Shown: positions 8,191-17,327, counted from the first letter of the stretch. The stretch: 64,000 nt of DNA from VAXT01 sp963850415 (GCA_963850415.1 CAWKLE010000002.1:558001-622000), one strand, 5' to 3'. Notes: generated by a model not told the origin, from the sequence alone. Numbers and translations are program-made.

Positions 8191-9805
8191 GCTCCTCATT
8201 CAGAACCTCGTCCTCATCCGCGAGGCAGACCTCGAGCCGGGAACGGGTTTGAACGCGATCACGGGCGAGACCGGCGCCGGGAAGACGATTCTCGCCCAGG
8301 CGATCGGGCTCCTGCTCGGCGCGAAGGGCGATTCAGCGTTCGTCGGCCCCGGGGCGGAGGAGGCGTACGTCGAGGCCGAGTTCGACGTGCCGGCAGGGCT
8401 GCTCGAGGAGGACGAGCTCGAGGCGCTCGCGGAGCTGAGGCCTGAGGACGAGGAAGGGCTCGTCCTGGCGCGGCGCGTGTTTGCCGACGGCCGGACGCGC
8501 GCTTACGCGTGGGGCCGGAGCGCGGCACGGGAGGACCTGGCCGCCGCAGCGGAGCGCCTGATCGCGATGTCCGGCCAGTTCGAGCAGCGGCGGCTCGCGC
8601 GCCCTTCGTACCAGCTGGACGTCCTCGATGCGTTCGCAGGCGAGGAGCAGCTGCGCCTGCGCGCGGAGCTGCGACTGGCGTGGCGCGAGCTCGGAGCGGC
8701 TCGCCGCCGGCACGACGAGCTGAGCAGCGGCGCCGCGGCCGAGGAGTCGCGGCTCGCCGAGCTGCGCGCCCTCGTGGAGGACACGGACGGGTTGACGGAC
8801 GACGCCGAGGGCTCGCTGCGTGCGGAGCGGGAGCGGCTCAGGCACGTGACGGAGCTTGCGGAGGCCGCGGGCGGGGCCGTGGCGGCGCTGGCGCCGGACG
8901 AGGGGGAGGGCGCGTCGGCTCTCGTCGGCGGAGCGGAGCGGTCTCTCGCCGCGGTCGCCGGGATCGCGCCGGAGCTCGAGGTGGCAGCGGGTGAGCTGCG
9001 CGACACCGAGCTCCGGCTCAACGAGACGACGCTCGAGCTGCGGCGTTTCCTCGACTCCCTCCAAACCGAGCCCGATCGGCTGGAGCAGGTCGAGTCCGAG
9101 CTCGAGCGGATCGCCGACGCCAAGCGGCGTTTCCGATGCGAGACCTACGCGGAGCTGCTCGCGCTCGCCGCCGAAGCGCGAGCCGAGCTGGCCGCGCTCG
9201 AGGACGGCGCCGATCCATTGCAGGCGGCTGCCGCTGCGCTCGCGGCGGCCGAGAAGCGCAACGCGAAGCTGGCTGGGCGGCTCGCGAAGAAGCGGCGCGC
9301 CGCGAGCGGCCCGTTCGCGACCGCGGTCGAGGCCGAGCTGCACGGCGTCGGCCTCGGCGAAGGCGAGTTCCGCGCAGAGCTCGGGGAGCGCGAGCCGGGC
9401 GCGACCGGGACGGACGAGGTCTCGTTCCTGATCCGGGCCAACCCCGGGCTCCCGTTCGCGCCGGTCGCGGAGACGGCTTCGGGCGGCGAGCTCTCGCGGA
9501 TCGCGCTTGCGATCGCGGCCGTCGGCGGGGGCGAGACGATGGTGTTCGACGAGATCGATGCGGGAGTCGGCGGCGAGACGGCGCACGCGGTGGGCGAGAC
9601 GCTGCGGCGCCTGGCGGAGCGGGCGCAGGTGATCACGATCACGCACCTGCCGCAGATCGCGACCGTCGCCGACCGCCACTTCAGCGTCCAGAAGATCCCG
9701 GGCGATCCGACGCACACGCGCATCGAGCAGCTGGACGAGGACGGCAGGCAGGAGGAGGTCCGCCGTATGCTCGGGGGCCAGGAGTTCCTGCAAACGGTGC
9801 GATGA
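8180..9805 (+). CDS. recN: DNA repair protein RecN
   Basis: This 541-residue SMC-like ATPase has Walker A GETGAGKT at 29-36, a long Leu/Glu/Arg-rich coiled coil (about 150-370), the ABC signature ASGGELSRIALAI and Walker B MVFDEIDAGVGGE. RecN acts in double-strand break repair. The TTG start overlaps nadK by 11 bases and the stop overlaps steA as ATGA. No LexA box is visible ahead of it, unlike many recN genes. It appears to be co-transcribed with nadK. Confidence 0.95.
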   Translation: MLRRLLIQNLVLIREADLEPGTGLNAITGETGAGKTILAQAIGLLLGAKGDSAFVGPGAEEAYVEAEFDVPAGLLEEDELEALAELRPEDEEGLVLARRVFADGRTRAYAWGRSAAREDLAAAAERLIAMSGQFEQRRLARPSYQLDVLDAFAGEEQLRLRAELRLAWRELGAARRRHDELSSGAAAEESRLAELRALVEDTDGLTDDAEGSLRAERERLRHVTELAEAAGGAVAALAPDEGEGASALVGGAERSLAAVAGIAPELEVAAGELRDTELRLNETTLELRRFLDSLQTEPDRLEQVESELERIADAKRRFRCETYAELLALAAEARAELAALEDGADPLQAAAAALAAAEKRNAKLAGRLAKKRRAASGPFATAVEAELHGVGLGEGEFRAELGEREPGATGTDEVSFLIRANPGLPFAPVAETASGGELSRIALAIAAVGGGETMVFDEIDAGVGGETAHAVGETLRRLAERAQVITITHLPQIATVADRHFSVQKIPGDPTHTRIEQLDEDGRQEEVRRMLGGQEFLQTVR

Positions 9806-10947
9806 CCACGCTGCGAACGTTCGTCGAACACACGGGGCCGGCACGGCTCGGCCGCCGGACGAAGAACCTCGCGCGACGGCTGAAACCCGACGACATCGCG
9901 ATCATCGACCACACCGATCTCGACCGCGTCTCGGCGGAGGAGTTGATCGAGTCGGGCGTGCGAGTGGTCGTCAACGTCGCCCCCTCCCAGACGGGTCGGT
10001 TCCCAAATCCGGGACCGCTGCTGCTCGTGCGCGGCGGCGTGCGCCTGATCGACGCACAGGGCGCTCCGTTGTTCGAGGACGTGGGCGAGGGGGAGCTGCT
10101 GACCGTGCGCGGCTCCAGCCTCTACCGCAACGGCACGTGCGTTGTCTCCGGGCGGGCGCTGGAAGCCGACGAGCTCGCAGCCGCGCTTGCAGAGCAGCAG
10201 AGCCGCGTCACCGAGGCGCTGGAGTCGTTCGCCGACAACACGATGCGCTACCTCCGCGAGGAAGGGCGGTTCCTGTCAGAGGGGATCGATTTTCCGACGC
10301 TGCGGACGCGCTTTCGCGACCGGCACGCGCTCGTCGTCGCCCGCGGGCCGGGGCACAAGCGCGACCTGAGGATCGTGCGCCCGTACATCCGGGACTTCAA
10401 GCCTGTGCTGATCGCGGTCGACGGCGGCGCGGACGCGCTGCTCGAGGCCGGGTACCGGCCGGACGTGATCGTCGGCGACATGGACTCGGTCTCCGACGGC
10501 GCGCTGCGGAGCGGGGCCGAGCTTCTGATCCACGCCTACGAGGCGGGCGATGCGCCGGGCTCCGAGCGCGCCGAACGGCTCGGCGTGAAGTACGAGGTCG
10601 TTCCCGCGGCTGGAATCAGCGAGGACGTGGCGCTGCTGCTCGCCTACGAGAAGGGCGCCGAGCTGATCGTCGCCGTCGGCACGCACTTCAACATGATCGA
10701 GTTCCTCGAGCGGAACCGGGCCGGCATGTCGTCGACGTTCCTGACCCGGCTCAGAGTGGGGGAACTGCTCGTCGACGCGAAGGGCGTCTCGCGGCTCGTG
10801 AGCCGGCAGGTCGGTGTCTGGCCGCTGGTGGCGTTCATCGCCGCGGGCCTGGGCGCGATCCTGGCCGCCGTGCTCGCGTCGCCGGACCTCCGAGAGCTGA
10901 TCGACCTGCTGGGAACGCGGCTCCTCGAGCTCGTCGGCCTGCGCTGA
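9802..10947 (+). CDS. steA: SteA-like cytokinetic protein (thiamine pyrophosphokinase-fold domain)
   Basis: The 381-residue protein fits the actinobacterial SteA family (Rv1697 type). It has a nucleotide-binding-like domain with DGGADALLEAGYRPDVIVGDMDSVSD, then a HFNMIEF segment, and a C-terminal transmembrane helix near residues 338-360 (VWPLVAFIAAGLGAILAAVL). In Corynebacterium SteA works with SteB at the division septum. The location between recN and a SteB-like gene matches Mycobacterium (Rv1696-Rv1698). The start is set by the ATGA overlap with recN. Enzyme activity is not implied. Confidence 0.85.
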   Translation: MTTLRTFVEHTGPARLGRRTKNLARRLKPDDIAIIDHTDLDRVSAEELIESGVRVVVNVAPSQTGRFPNPGPLLLVRGGVRLIDAQGAPLFEDVGEGELLTVRGSSLYRNGTCVVSGRALEADELAAALAEQQSRVTEALESFADNTMRYLREEGRFLSEGIDFPTLRTRFRDRHALVVARGPGHKRDLRIVRPYIRDFKPVLIAVDGGADALLEAGYRPDVIVGDMDSVSDGALRSGAELLIHAYEAGDAPGSERAERLGVKYEVVPAAGISEDVALLLAYEKGAELIVAVGTHFNMIEFLERNRAGMSSTFLTRLRVGELLVDAKGVSRLVSRQVGVWPLVAFIAAGLGAILAAVLASPDLRELIDLLGTRLLELVGLR

Positions 10948-10965
10948 GTCGCGCGCTCCTTAGGA

Positions 10966-11030
10966 CCGGTACTGCCAACCTCCTCCCCACGACGAGCCTA
11001 TCGAGAAAACGCATACACGTCAGTGCCCGG
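10966..11030 (+). repeat. Dispersed intergenic element, copy A
   Basis: This AT-richer stretch before the SRPBCC gene aligns without gaps to copies at 18138-18184 and 54197-54262. The aligned core is 10979-11025 with CCTCCTCCCC, then TATCGAGAAAA and CACGTCAGTG. Similarity to the 54.2-kb copy also extends upstream (CGGTAC). It lies 31-36 bases before the chosen GTG start. Whether it is a promoter-associated element or a repeat remnant is open. Confidence 0.5.
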
Positions 11031-11061
11031 ACCGCGCCGGAATCGTGACAATCACCTGGCC

Positions 11062-11490
11062 GTGCGCATCGAGGCACAGACCGAGCTCCTGGCGACCCGT
11101 TCTGAGGTCTGGGCGCTGCTTGCCGAGCCGCAGCACCTCGCCGACTGGTGGCCGGCCTACGCGTCGATCCGTCCCGACCGCCGCGGCCTCGAGGAAGGCG
11201 CCCGCTGGCAGGTCGTTCGCGGCGGCTCGATCGGACTGCTCCGCCGGCCCGAGTCTCAGGGCACCATCGTCATCACGGGCGTCGACCCCGAACGGCGCCT
11301 CGCGTGGCACGACGTCCAGCAGCGCTTCACCGCCGAGCTCCTCCTCGAGCCCGCCGCGGACGGCATGACGCGCGCGACCCTGACCATCGACAGCCCCGGT
11401 GCGCGCGCGATACTCGAGGGCCTGCGACCTCTGCCCCGCCAGGCTCTCGCCCGACTGCACGCCCTTTGCCAGACTGCTGCAACTCTGTAG
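11062..11490 (+). CDS. SRPBCC-family (START/polyketide-cyclase-like) protein
   Basis: The 142-residue protein reads as a SRPBCC hydrophobic-ligand fold: the IEAQTELLATRSEVWALLAEPQHLADWWP start (helix after the first strand), a W-rich middle, then the long C-terminal helix. No catalytic residues are defined for such proteins. GTG 11062 is preferred to GTG 11023, because 11023 would place the start inside the intergenic repeat element. It sits 6 bases before steB and may be co-transcribed with it. The ligand is unknown. Confidence 0.75.
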   Translation: MRIEAQTELLATRSEVWALLAEPQHLADWWPAYASIRPDRRGLEEGARWQVVRGGSIGLLRRPESQGTIVITGVDPERRLAWHDVQQRFTAELLLEPAADGMTRATLTIDSPGARAILEGLRPLPRQALARLHALCQTAATL

Positions 11491-11496
11491 ACGCCC

Positions 11497-12366
11497 ATGT
11501 TCGACCTCCGCTACCACGTTGCATCTCTCGCTGCCGTCTTCGTCGCGCTCGTGATCGGCATCCTGGTCGGCGTCGCCATGAGCGGAAAAGTCGACGACGC
11601 GGAGAAGCACGCTCTGAAGAGCGACGTGAACCGGCTCGAGGCCCAGCTCAACGCGGCGACCGAGGGCCGCGCCAAGGTCTCGCGCGAGCACACGGCCCTG
11701 CGCGCGTTCATCAAGAACGCGTATCCGATGCTGATCGCGGACCGGCTCCACGGGAAGCGCGTCGCGGTTCTGTTCGTCGGCCCGGTCGACCCCGGGGTCA
11801 GGCAGCAGATCGAGCAGGCGGTCTCGGACTCCGGCGGGGCTGCGCCGATGCGCCTTCGCGCGCTCAAGGTTCCGATCGACCCGACGAACCTCGACGGGCA
11901 CCTCGACGGAGATCTGGCCCAATACAAGACGGCGGGGCTCGACGGCCTCGGCCGCGAGTTTGCGCACGAGCTCGTGCACGGCGGCGACACGCCCGCCTGG
12001 GACGCGCTCACGTCGCAGCTCGTCGAGGAGAAGGCAGGGAGCTTCCGCAGGCCGGTGGACGGAGTGATCGTCGCACGGACGGTGAAGCCCCAGAGCGGTC
12101 CGACGGCGACGTTCCTCTCGGGGCTCTACGCGGGTCTGGGCGACGCCGCGGTGCCGGCGGTCGGCGTCGAGCCCTCAGGCGTCAGCCGGTCGGCCGTTCC
12201 CACGTGGAGCGCGAACGGGATGTCGACCGTGGACGACATCGAAGCGCCGGCGGGACGACTCGCACTCGCGTTGCTCCTCGCCGGCGGCTCGGCCGGGAAC
12301 TACGGCCTCAAGGCCCGCGCCGACGACGGGATCGTCCCGCCGATCGAAGCGCAACCGGGTGGCTGA
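11497..12366 (+). CDS. steB: SteB/MctB-like membrane-anchored envelope protein
   Basis: The 289-residue protein has one N-terminal membrane helix (about 9-28: ASLAAVFVALVIGILVGVAM), a coiled coil after it (about 32-66), and a large extracytoplasmic domain. This is the Rv1698/MctB (copper transport) and SteB layout. In mycobacteria it limits copper; in corynebacteria SteB pairs with SteA in cell separation. Neighbouring steA and downstream pyrG support orthology. I cannot choose between the copper and septal roles. It overlaps the glycosyltransferase by 8 bases. Confidence 0.82.
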   Translation: MFDLRYHVASLAAVFVALVIGILVGVAMSGKVDDAEKHALKSDVNRLEAQLNAATEGRAKVSREHTALRAFIKNAYPMLIADRLHGKRVAVLFVGPVDPGVRQQIEQAVSDSGGAAPMRLRALKVPIDPTNLDGHLDGDLAQYKTAGLDGLGREFAHELVHGGDTPAWDALTSQLVEEKAGSFRRPVDGVIVARTVKPQSGPTATFLSGLYAGLGDAAVPAVGVEPSGVSRSAVPTWSANGMSTVDDIEAPAGRLALALLLAGGSAGNYGLKARADDGIVPPIEAQPGG

Positions 12367-13570
12367 CCCGGCCGCGGTCCTCGTCGCCGCACGCGACGAG
12401 GGGGGCACGATCGCGCGGGCGGTGGCGGCACTCAGGGAGCAGTTCCCGGGCGCCGAGGTGATCGTCGCCGACGACGGCTCACGCGACGCAACCGCCGAGG
12501 AGGCGGAACGAGCGGGCGCGCGCGTCGTGAGGCTGCCCAGGCGTGGGAAGGGACAGGCCCTCACGCTCGGAGAGCAGGCCGCCCCGCCAGGCTCGCTCGT
12601 GCTGGCCGACGCCGACCTCGTCGGAGACCTCGGCCCGCTCGCTGGCTCCGGCGACGACCTGACCGTGGCCGCGTTCGCGGAGCGTCGTGGCGGCGGCTTC
12701 GGAATCGCCAAGGCCCTGGCGCGCGAGCTGATTCGCATGCGTTCCGGCATCGCGGCCCGCGAGCCGCTGTCCGGGCAGCGCCACCTGAGCGCCGCGGCGC
12801 GAGAACGGGCCTTTCCCGTCGCGGCCGGCTTCGGCTGCGAGGTGCGCATGACCATCGACGCCGCGCGGGCGGGCCTCCGCGTCTCCGAGCTCGAGCTCCC
12901 GCTCTCGCATCACGAGACCGGCCGGGACGTCCGCGGCTTCGTCCACCGCGGACTGCAGCTCGTCGACACCGTCCTTGCCGTTGGGCCGCTCGCGGTCAAC
13001 CACCGGGGTCTGCGCCTACCCGTGGTCGGTTGGACGCTCGCACTCCGCCGCGACCCCGCGGTTGCCGCGGTCGCCGCGATCGGCCTCGCAGACGACCTCT
13101 GGTCGGGGCCGGAGCGCGGATTCCGGCGCCACGTGCGGGCGGGACGAACGACCGGCGTCCTCAAGCTCGTTGGCATCCCGCTGGTCGGTCTGCTCGCGAC
13201 GCGCAGGCTCTCGGGCGCGCTCCTGGTCGGGCTCAGCGCCAACTTCGTGAACCAACTCGACACGCGTCCGGGCCGTGCGCTGAAGGCCTACCTCGCCGGC
13301 GCGCTCCTCGTCGGAGCGCCGGCCCGAAGCGCCGTCTTCCTGCTGCCATACGATCTCCGCGAGAGGGTGATGCTCGGAGATGCAGGATCGAACGCGCTGG
13401 GCGCGATGCTAGGCTTGGGTTCCGTGAGTCGACTCACGGAACGAAGCCGCTGGCTGGCGATCGGGGCGCTGGCCGGGCTGACCCTCCTCGGTGAACGTCG
13501 CTCTCTCGGTGCGCTGATCGAGCGCACCCCGGGCCTGCGCACGCTCGACCGCCTCGGGCGGCCCGCGTGA
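12359..13570 (+). CDS. GT2 glycosyltransferase fused to a MraY/WecA-like membrane domain
   Basis: The 403-residue protein combines two domains. Residues 1-205 are a GT2 glycosyltransferase with VADDGSRDAT (Asp38/Asp39) and ADADLV (Asp84/Asp86). Residues about 210-400 contain hydrophobic segments and the polyprenyl-phosphate sugar-1-phosphate transferase motifs: GLADDLWSG (Asp245/Asp246), ANFVNQLDTRPGRALK (Asp301) and VMLGDAGSNALGAMLG (Asp341). The second half has fewer helices than MraY or WecA. A role in a lipid-linked envelope glycan is inferred from both domains and from neighbours steA/steB. The donor and acceptor are unknown. GTG 12359 overlaps steB and the stop overlaps pyrG (GTGA). Confidence 0.75.
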   Translation: MADPAAVLVAARDEGGTIARAVAALREQFPGAEVIVADDGSRDATAEEAERAGARVVRLPRRGKGQALTLGEQAAPPGSLVLADADLVGDLGPLAGSGDDLTVAAFAERRGGGFGIAKALARELIRMRSGIAAREPLSGQRHLSAAARERAFPVAAGFGCEVRMTIDAARAGLRVSELELPLSHHETGRDVRGFVHRGLQLVDTVLAVGPLAVNHRGLRLPVVGWTLALRRDPAVAAVAAIGLADDLWSGPERGFRRHVRAGRTTGVLKLVGIPLVGLLATRRLSGALLVGLSANFVNQLDTRPGRALKAYLAGALLVGAPARSAVFLLPYDLRERVMLGDAGSNALGAMLGLGSVSRLTERSRWLAIGALAGLTLLGERRSLGALIERTPGLRTLDRLGRPA

Positions 13571-15210
13571 CGCCGACGAAGTACGTCTTCGTCACCGGCG
13601 GGGTCGTCTCGTCGCTCGGGAAGGGCATCACCGCGGCGTCGCTCGGCCGCCTGCTCAAGTCGCGCGGCCTGAGCGTCCAGGTGCAGAAGTTCGATCCGTA
13701 CATCAACGTCGACCCCGGGACGATGAGCCCCTTCCAGCACGGCGAGGTCTTCGTGACCGAGGACGGCGCCGAGACCGATCTCGACATCGGCCACTACGAG
13801 CGCTTCATCGACGAGAACCTCTCGCGCAACGCGAACCACACGTCGGGCTCGATCTGGTACGCGGTGCTGCGCAAGGAGCGGAAGGGCGAGTACCTCGGCT
13901 CCACCGTCCAGGTGATCCCGCACATCACGAACGAGATCAAGGATCGGATCCGCCGCGCGTCGGACGCGACGCCCACCGACGTCGTGATCAGCGAGGTGGG
14001 CGGGACCGTCGGCGACATCGAGTCGCTGCCGTTCCTCGAGGCGATCCGCCAGTTCAGGCGCGAGGCCGGCCCCGAGAACGTGCTCTACCTGCACGTGACC
14101 TACGTGCCGTTCGTCGACTCGGCCGGCGAGCTGAAGACGAAGCCCACGCAGCACTCCGTCAACGAGCTCCGCCGCATCGGCATCCACCCGGACATCGTCG
14201 TCTGCCGCACGAAGGACGAGCTCGCCAGCGACCTGCGCGACAAGATCGCGATGTTCGCCGACCTCGAGCCTCAGGCGGTGATCGTCAACCGCGACGTGCC
14301 GGACGTCTACCTGGTCCCGCAGGAGCTGCAGGCCGAAGGGCTCGACGAGATGGTCTGCGAGAAGCTCGGGCTCGTGACGAAGCCGGCCGAGCTCGGCGAG
14401 TGGGCCGAGCTCACTGAGCGCATCGCCGAGCGCCGCGGCGAGGTCAACATCGGCCTCGTCGGGAAGTACGTGAAGCTGCACGACGCGTACCTGTCCGTGC
14501 ACGAGGCGCTCAAGCACGCGGGCATCCATCACGGCTGCGGCATCCGTGTCAGCTGGATCGACGCCGAGGGCATGTCGCTCGAGGAGGCCGAGGCCGAGCT
14601 CGAGTGCGTCGACGGCGTGCTCGTTCCCGGCGGCTTCGGGTCGCGCGGCTGGGAGGGGAAGATCCTCGCCTGCCGCGTCGCGCGCGAGCGCGGTATTCCG
14701 TACCTCGGCATCTGCCTCGGGATGCACGTCGCGATCTCGGAGTTCGCACGCCACGTCGTCGGCCTCGACGGCGCCAACTCGACGGAGATGGACCCCGAGA
14801 CGCCGTTCCCGGTGATCGACCTCCTGCCCGAGCAGAAGGAGATCGAGGATCTCGGCGGCACGATGCGCCTCGGCGCCCAGGCGGTCGAGCTCGCGGACGG
14901 GACGCGCACGCGCGAGACGTACGGGGGCCAGGCGATCGTGCTCGAGCGGCACCGGCACCGCTACGAGGTCAACAACGACTTCCGGGACCAGCTCGTCAGG
15001 GCGGGGCTCGTCATTTCGGGCACGTTCCAGGGCGGGCGCCTCGTCGAGATCATCGAGCTGCCCGACCACCCGTGGTTCGTCGCCAGCCAGTTCCACCCGG
15101 AGTTCAAGTCTCGGCCCACGCGGCCGGCTCCACTCTTCCGCGAGTTCGTCGGAGCGGCCGCGGTGCGCGCTGCGGACCGAACCGCCGTGCAAGCCGTCAC
15201 GAGCGCGTAG
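13567..15210 (+). CDS. pyrG: CTP synthase
   Basis: This 547-residue enzyme aminates UTP to CTP with glutamine. The N-terminal synthetase domain starts KYVFVTGGVVSSLGKG and includes the VDPGTMSPFQHGEVFVTEDG and GGTVGDIE segments. The C-terminal class I amidotransferase domain has GICLGMH with the nucleophile Cys, plus the His-Glu of FHPEFKSRP. It is full length. The GTG start overlaps the previous gene by 4 bases. The position after steA/steB matches Rv1697-Rv1699. Confidence 0.98.
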   Translation: MTPTKYVFVTGGVVSSLGKGITAASLGRLLKSRGLSVQVQKFDPYINVDPGTMSPFQHGEVFVTEDGAETDLDIGHYERFIDENLSRNANHTSGSIWYAVLRKERKGEYLGSTVQVIPHITNEIKDRIRRASDATPTDVVISEVGGTVGDIESLPFLEAIRQFRREAGPENVLYLHVTYVPFVDSAGELKTKPTQHSVNELRRIGIHPDIVVCRTKDELASDLRDKIAMFADLEPQAVIVNRDVPDVYLVPQELQAEGLDEMVCEKLGLVTKPAELGEWAELTERIAERRGEVNIGLVGKYVKLHDAYLSVHEALKHAGIHHGCGIRVSWIDAEGMSLEEAEAELECVDGVLVPGGFGSRGWEGKILACRVARERGIPYLGICLGMHVAISEFARHVVGLDGANSTEMDPETPFPVIDLLPEQKEIEDLGGTMRLGAQAVELADGTRTRETYGGQAIVLERHRHRYEVNNDFRDQLVRAGLVISGTFQGGRLVEIIELPDHPWFVASQFHPEFKSRPTRPAPLFREFVGAAAVRAADRTAVQAVTSA

Positions 15211-15229
15211 TCCGACCTAAGATCGCGGC

Positions 15230-16351
15230 GTGGCGCACGACGACCTCGTCTCGCTGTTCACCGAGCTCGCCGCGCTGCCGAGCCCGCCCGGTGACGAGCG
15301 CGCCGTGGCCGATCGCGTCGCCGCGTACATGCGCGATCTCGGCCTCGACGTCAGCGAGGACGACGCCGGACCGCGGATCGGCTCCAATGCGGGGAACCTC
15401 TACGCGCGCATCGAGGCGACGGACGGGGGGACACCCCTCTTCCTGTGCGCTCACCTCGACACGGTTCCGCCGCAAGCGGGCATCGACCCGGTGCTCGAGG
15501 ACGGCGTGATCCGAAACTCGGCGGGAACGATCCTCGGCGCCGACAACAAGTCCGCCGTCGCGGTCATGCTCGAAGCGACGCGCCGGATCCTGTCGGAGAA
15601 CCGGCCGCACGGTGGGCTCGAGCTGCTCTTCACGCCGATGGAGGAGACGGGCCTGCACGGCGCCGCCGCGTTCGACCAGGAACGGCTGCACGCGCGGATC
15701 GGGTACGTCTACGACCAAGCGGCGCCGATCGGCGAGGTGATTCTCGGCGCGCCGTACTCTCATTCGATGGAGGTGAAGGTCCACGGGCGGGCCGCGCACT
15801 CGGGCATGTACCCGGAGGAGGGTCGTTCCGCGATCGCGGCCGCGGCGAAGGCGATCGCGGACTTCAAGCTGGGTCGCATCGACGAGGAGTCGACCGCGAA
15901 CGTTGGTGTGATCAACGGAGGAACCGCCGGCAACATCGTCCCCGAGTGGTGCACGTTCCTGGCCGACGTGCGCTCGCACGATCCGCAGAAGCTCGCCGAC
16001 CTCGTCCGCGAGATGCTCGAGTCGGTCACGTTCGCGGCGAGCCTCGAGGACTGCCAGGTCGAGACCAAGGTGCACAAGAGCTACAACGGCTATCGATTCA
16101 AGCGGGACGACGAGGCCGTCCGGATCGCGAGCGCGGGGCTCGAGCGGGCCGGGTTCATGCCGTCGTTCACGCTGAGCGGGGGCGGAGCGGACGCGAACGT
16201 CTTCAACGAGCGCGGCCTCGCCTGCGTCAACCTCGCGAACGGGATGGCCGAGATCCACACGCCGGACGAGCACATCGCGGTGACCGACCTCGAACGGATG
16301 GTCGACGTCACGCTCGCGCTCGTGGACGTGGCCCGCGAGGATGCCGCTTAG
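15230..16351 (+). CDS. M20-family metallopeptidase (PepT-like)
   Basis: The 373-residue protein has the M20 two-zinc pattern: AHLDTVPP (His, Asp), LGADNKS (bridging Asp), MEETGLHGA (catalytic and ligand Glu), YDQA and the C-terminal EIHTPDEHI (His). A dimerisation domain with KVHGRAAHSGMYPEEG lies between. The sequence looks closest to the PepT/tripeptidase-like group. A C-terminal amino acid hydrolase role is possible. TAAGAT lies 6 bases before the GTG start, suggesting its own leaderless promoter just after pyrG. It overlaps the next gene by 11 bases. Confidence 0.87.
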   Translation: MAHDDLVSLFTELAALPSPPGDERAVADRVAAYMRDLGLDVSEDDAGPRIGSNAGNLYARIEATDGGTPLFLCAHLDTVPPQAGIDPVLEDGVIRNSAGTILGADNKSAVAVMLEATRRILSENRPHGGLELLFTPMEETGLHGAAAFDQERLHARIGYVYDQAAPIGEVILGAPYSHSMEVKVHGRAAHSGMYPEEGRSAIAAAAKAIADFKLGRIDEESTANVGVINGGTAGNIVPEWCTFLADVRSHDPQKLADLVREMLESVTFAASLEDCQVETKVHKSYNGYRFKRDDEAVRIASAGLERAGFMPSFTLSGGGADANVFNERGLACVNLANGMAEIHTPDEHIAVTDLERMVDVTLALVDVAREDAA

Positions 16352-17327
16352 CCTGCAACGCGGCACCGTGACCGCGGTCGTCGAGGAGCTGGACGGGCTC
16401 GCGCGGATCGAGGTCGACGGCGAGGCGTGCGTCGCGTATCCGCGGCTGACCGGCCCGGTCGAGGTCGGCGACGACGTGCTCGTGAACGTGCAGGCGCGCG
16501 AGCTCGGACTCGGGTCGGGCGGGTTCGACGTGCTGCACGCCAACCTCACCCGCGGGCTCGGTCTCCAGGCCGCGCCGGACGCGCACGTGATGACGCTGCC
16601 GTACACACCCGTGCAGGCGGCCGTGCGGTTCGTCGAGGAAGACGGTGAGCTCGCAGAGAGCCTGGACGGCATGCCCGTCGTCTGCTGCTCGCTGCACTCG
16701 CAGGTCGTGCCCACCGCGGCGGGTGTGGGGGAGGGCGTACGGGTCTCGTACGTTCAGCTCGCCGGCGGGGCGCTGCCGGTCGCGCTCTCGGACTCGCTAC
16801 GCGCGCTCAAGGAACGGGGGCTCGTCGAGACGGCGATCGCTTCGGGTGCATCCGTCGGCGGTGACGCGCAGGCGGTCGGGGTCGCGTCGGCGCTCGCCTG
16901 GGCCGCCGCGCGCGGCTTCGAGGTCGCGATCTGCTCGATTGGCCCGGGCATCGTGGGCACCGGCTCGCCGCTCGGACACGGAGGGCTTGCCGCGGCGGAG
17001 GCGGCCAATGCGGCCAGTGCGCTCGGCGGCGCTCCGGTGATGGCGGTCCGTGTCTCGCACGGCGACCCGCGTGAGCGGCACCGAGGTGTCTCGCATCACA
17101 CTCGAGCCGTCCTCGATCTCGCGATCGGCGACGTGACGGTCGCGTGGCCCTCGGGTCTCGAGGCACCGGAGTGGCTCGACGAGCGCGAGGATGTCGATGC
17201 GTCCGGTTGGCGCGAGGCGTGCGAGGGGCTTCCGCTCGAACACATGGGTCGCGGGCGCGACGACGATCCATGGTTCTTCGCATCCGCCTTCGCCGCGGGC
17301 AGGCTGGCGCGTGGCAAGCTGGTGTAG
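16341..17327 (+). CDS. DUF3866 family protein
   Basis: This 328-residue protein matches my memory of the DUF3866 family of actinobacteria and Firmicutes, which has no assigned function. A small beta-rich N-terminal part (GTVTAVVEELDGLARIEVDGE) precedes a Gly/Ala-rich alpha/beta domain with GVASALAWAAARGFEVAICSIGPGI-type and GHGGLAAAEAANAA segments and a conserved SHGDPRERHRGVSHHTRAVL stretch rich in His and Arg. No signal peptide is seen. It overlaps the M20 peptidase by 11 bases and touches the aldo/keto reductase, so the three likely form one operon. Confidence 0.75.
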   Translation: MPLSLQRGTVTAVVEELDGLARIEVDGEACVAYPRLTGPVEVGDDVLVNVQARELGLGSGGFDVLHANLTRGLGLQAAPDAHVMTLPYTPVQAAVRFVEEDGELAESLDGMPVVCCSLHSQVVPTAAGVGEGVRVSYVQLAGGALPVALSDSLRALKERGLVETAIASGASVGGDAQAVGVASALAWAAARGFEVAICSIGPGIVGTGSPLGHGGLAAAEAANAASALGGAPVMAVRVSHGDPRERHRGVSHHTRAVLDLAIGDVTVAWPSGLEAPEWLDEREDVDASGWREACEGLPLEHMGRGRDDDPWFFASAFAAGRLARGKLV

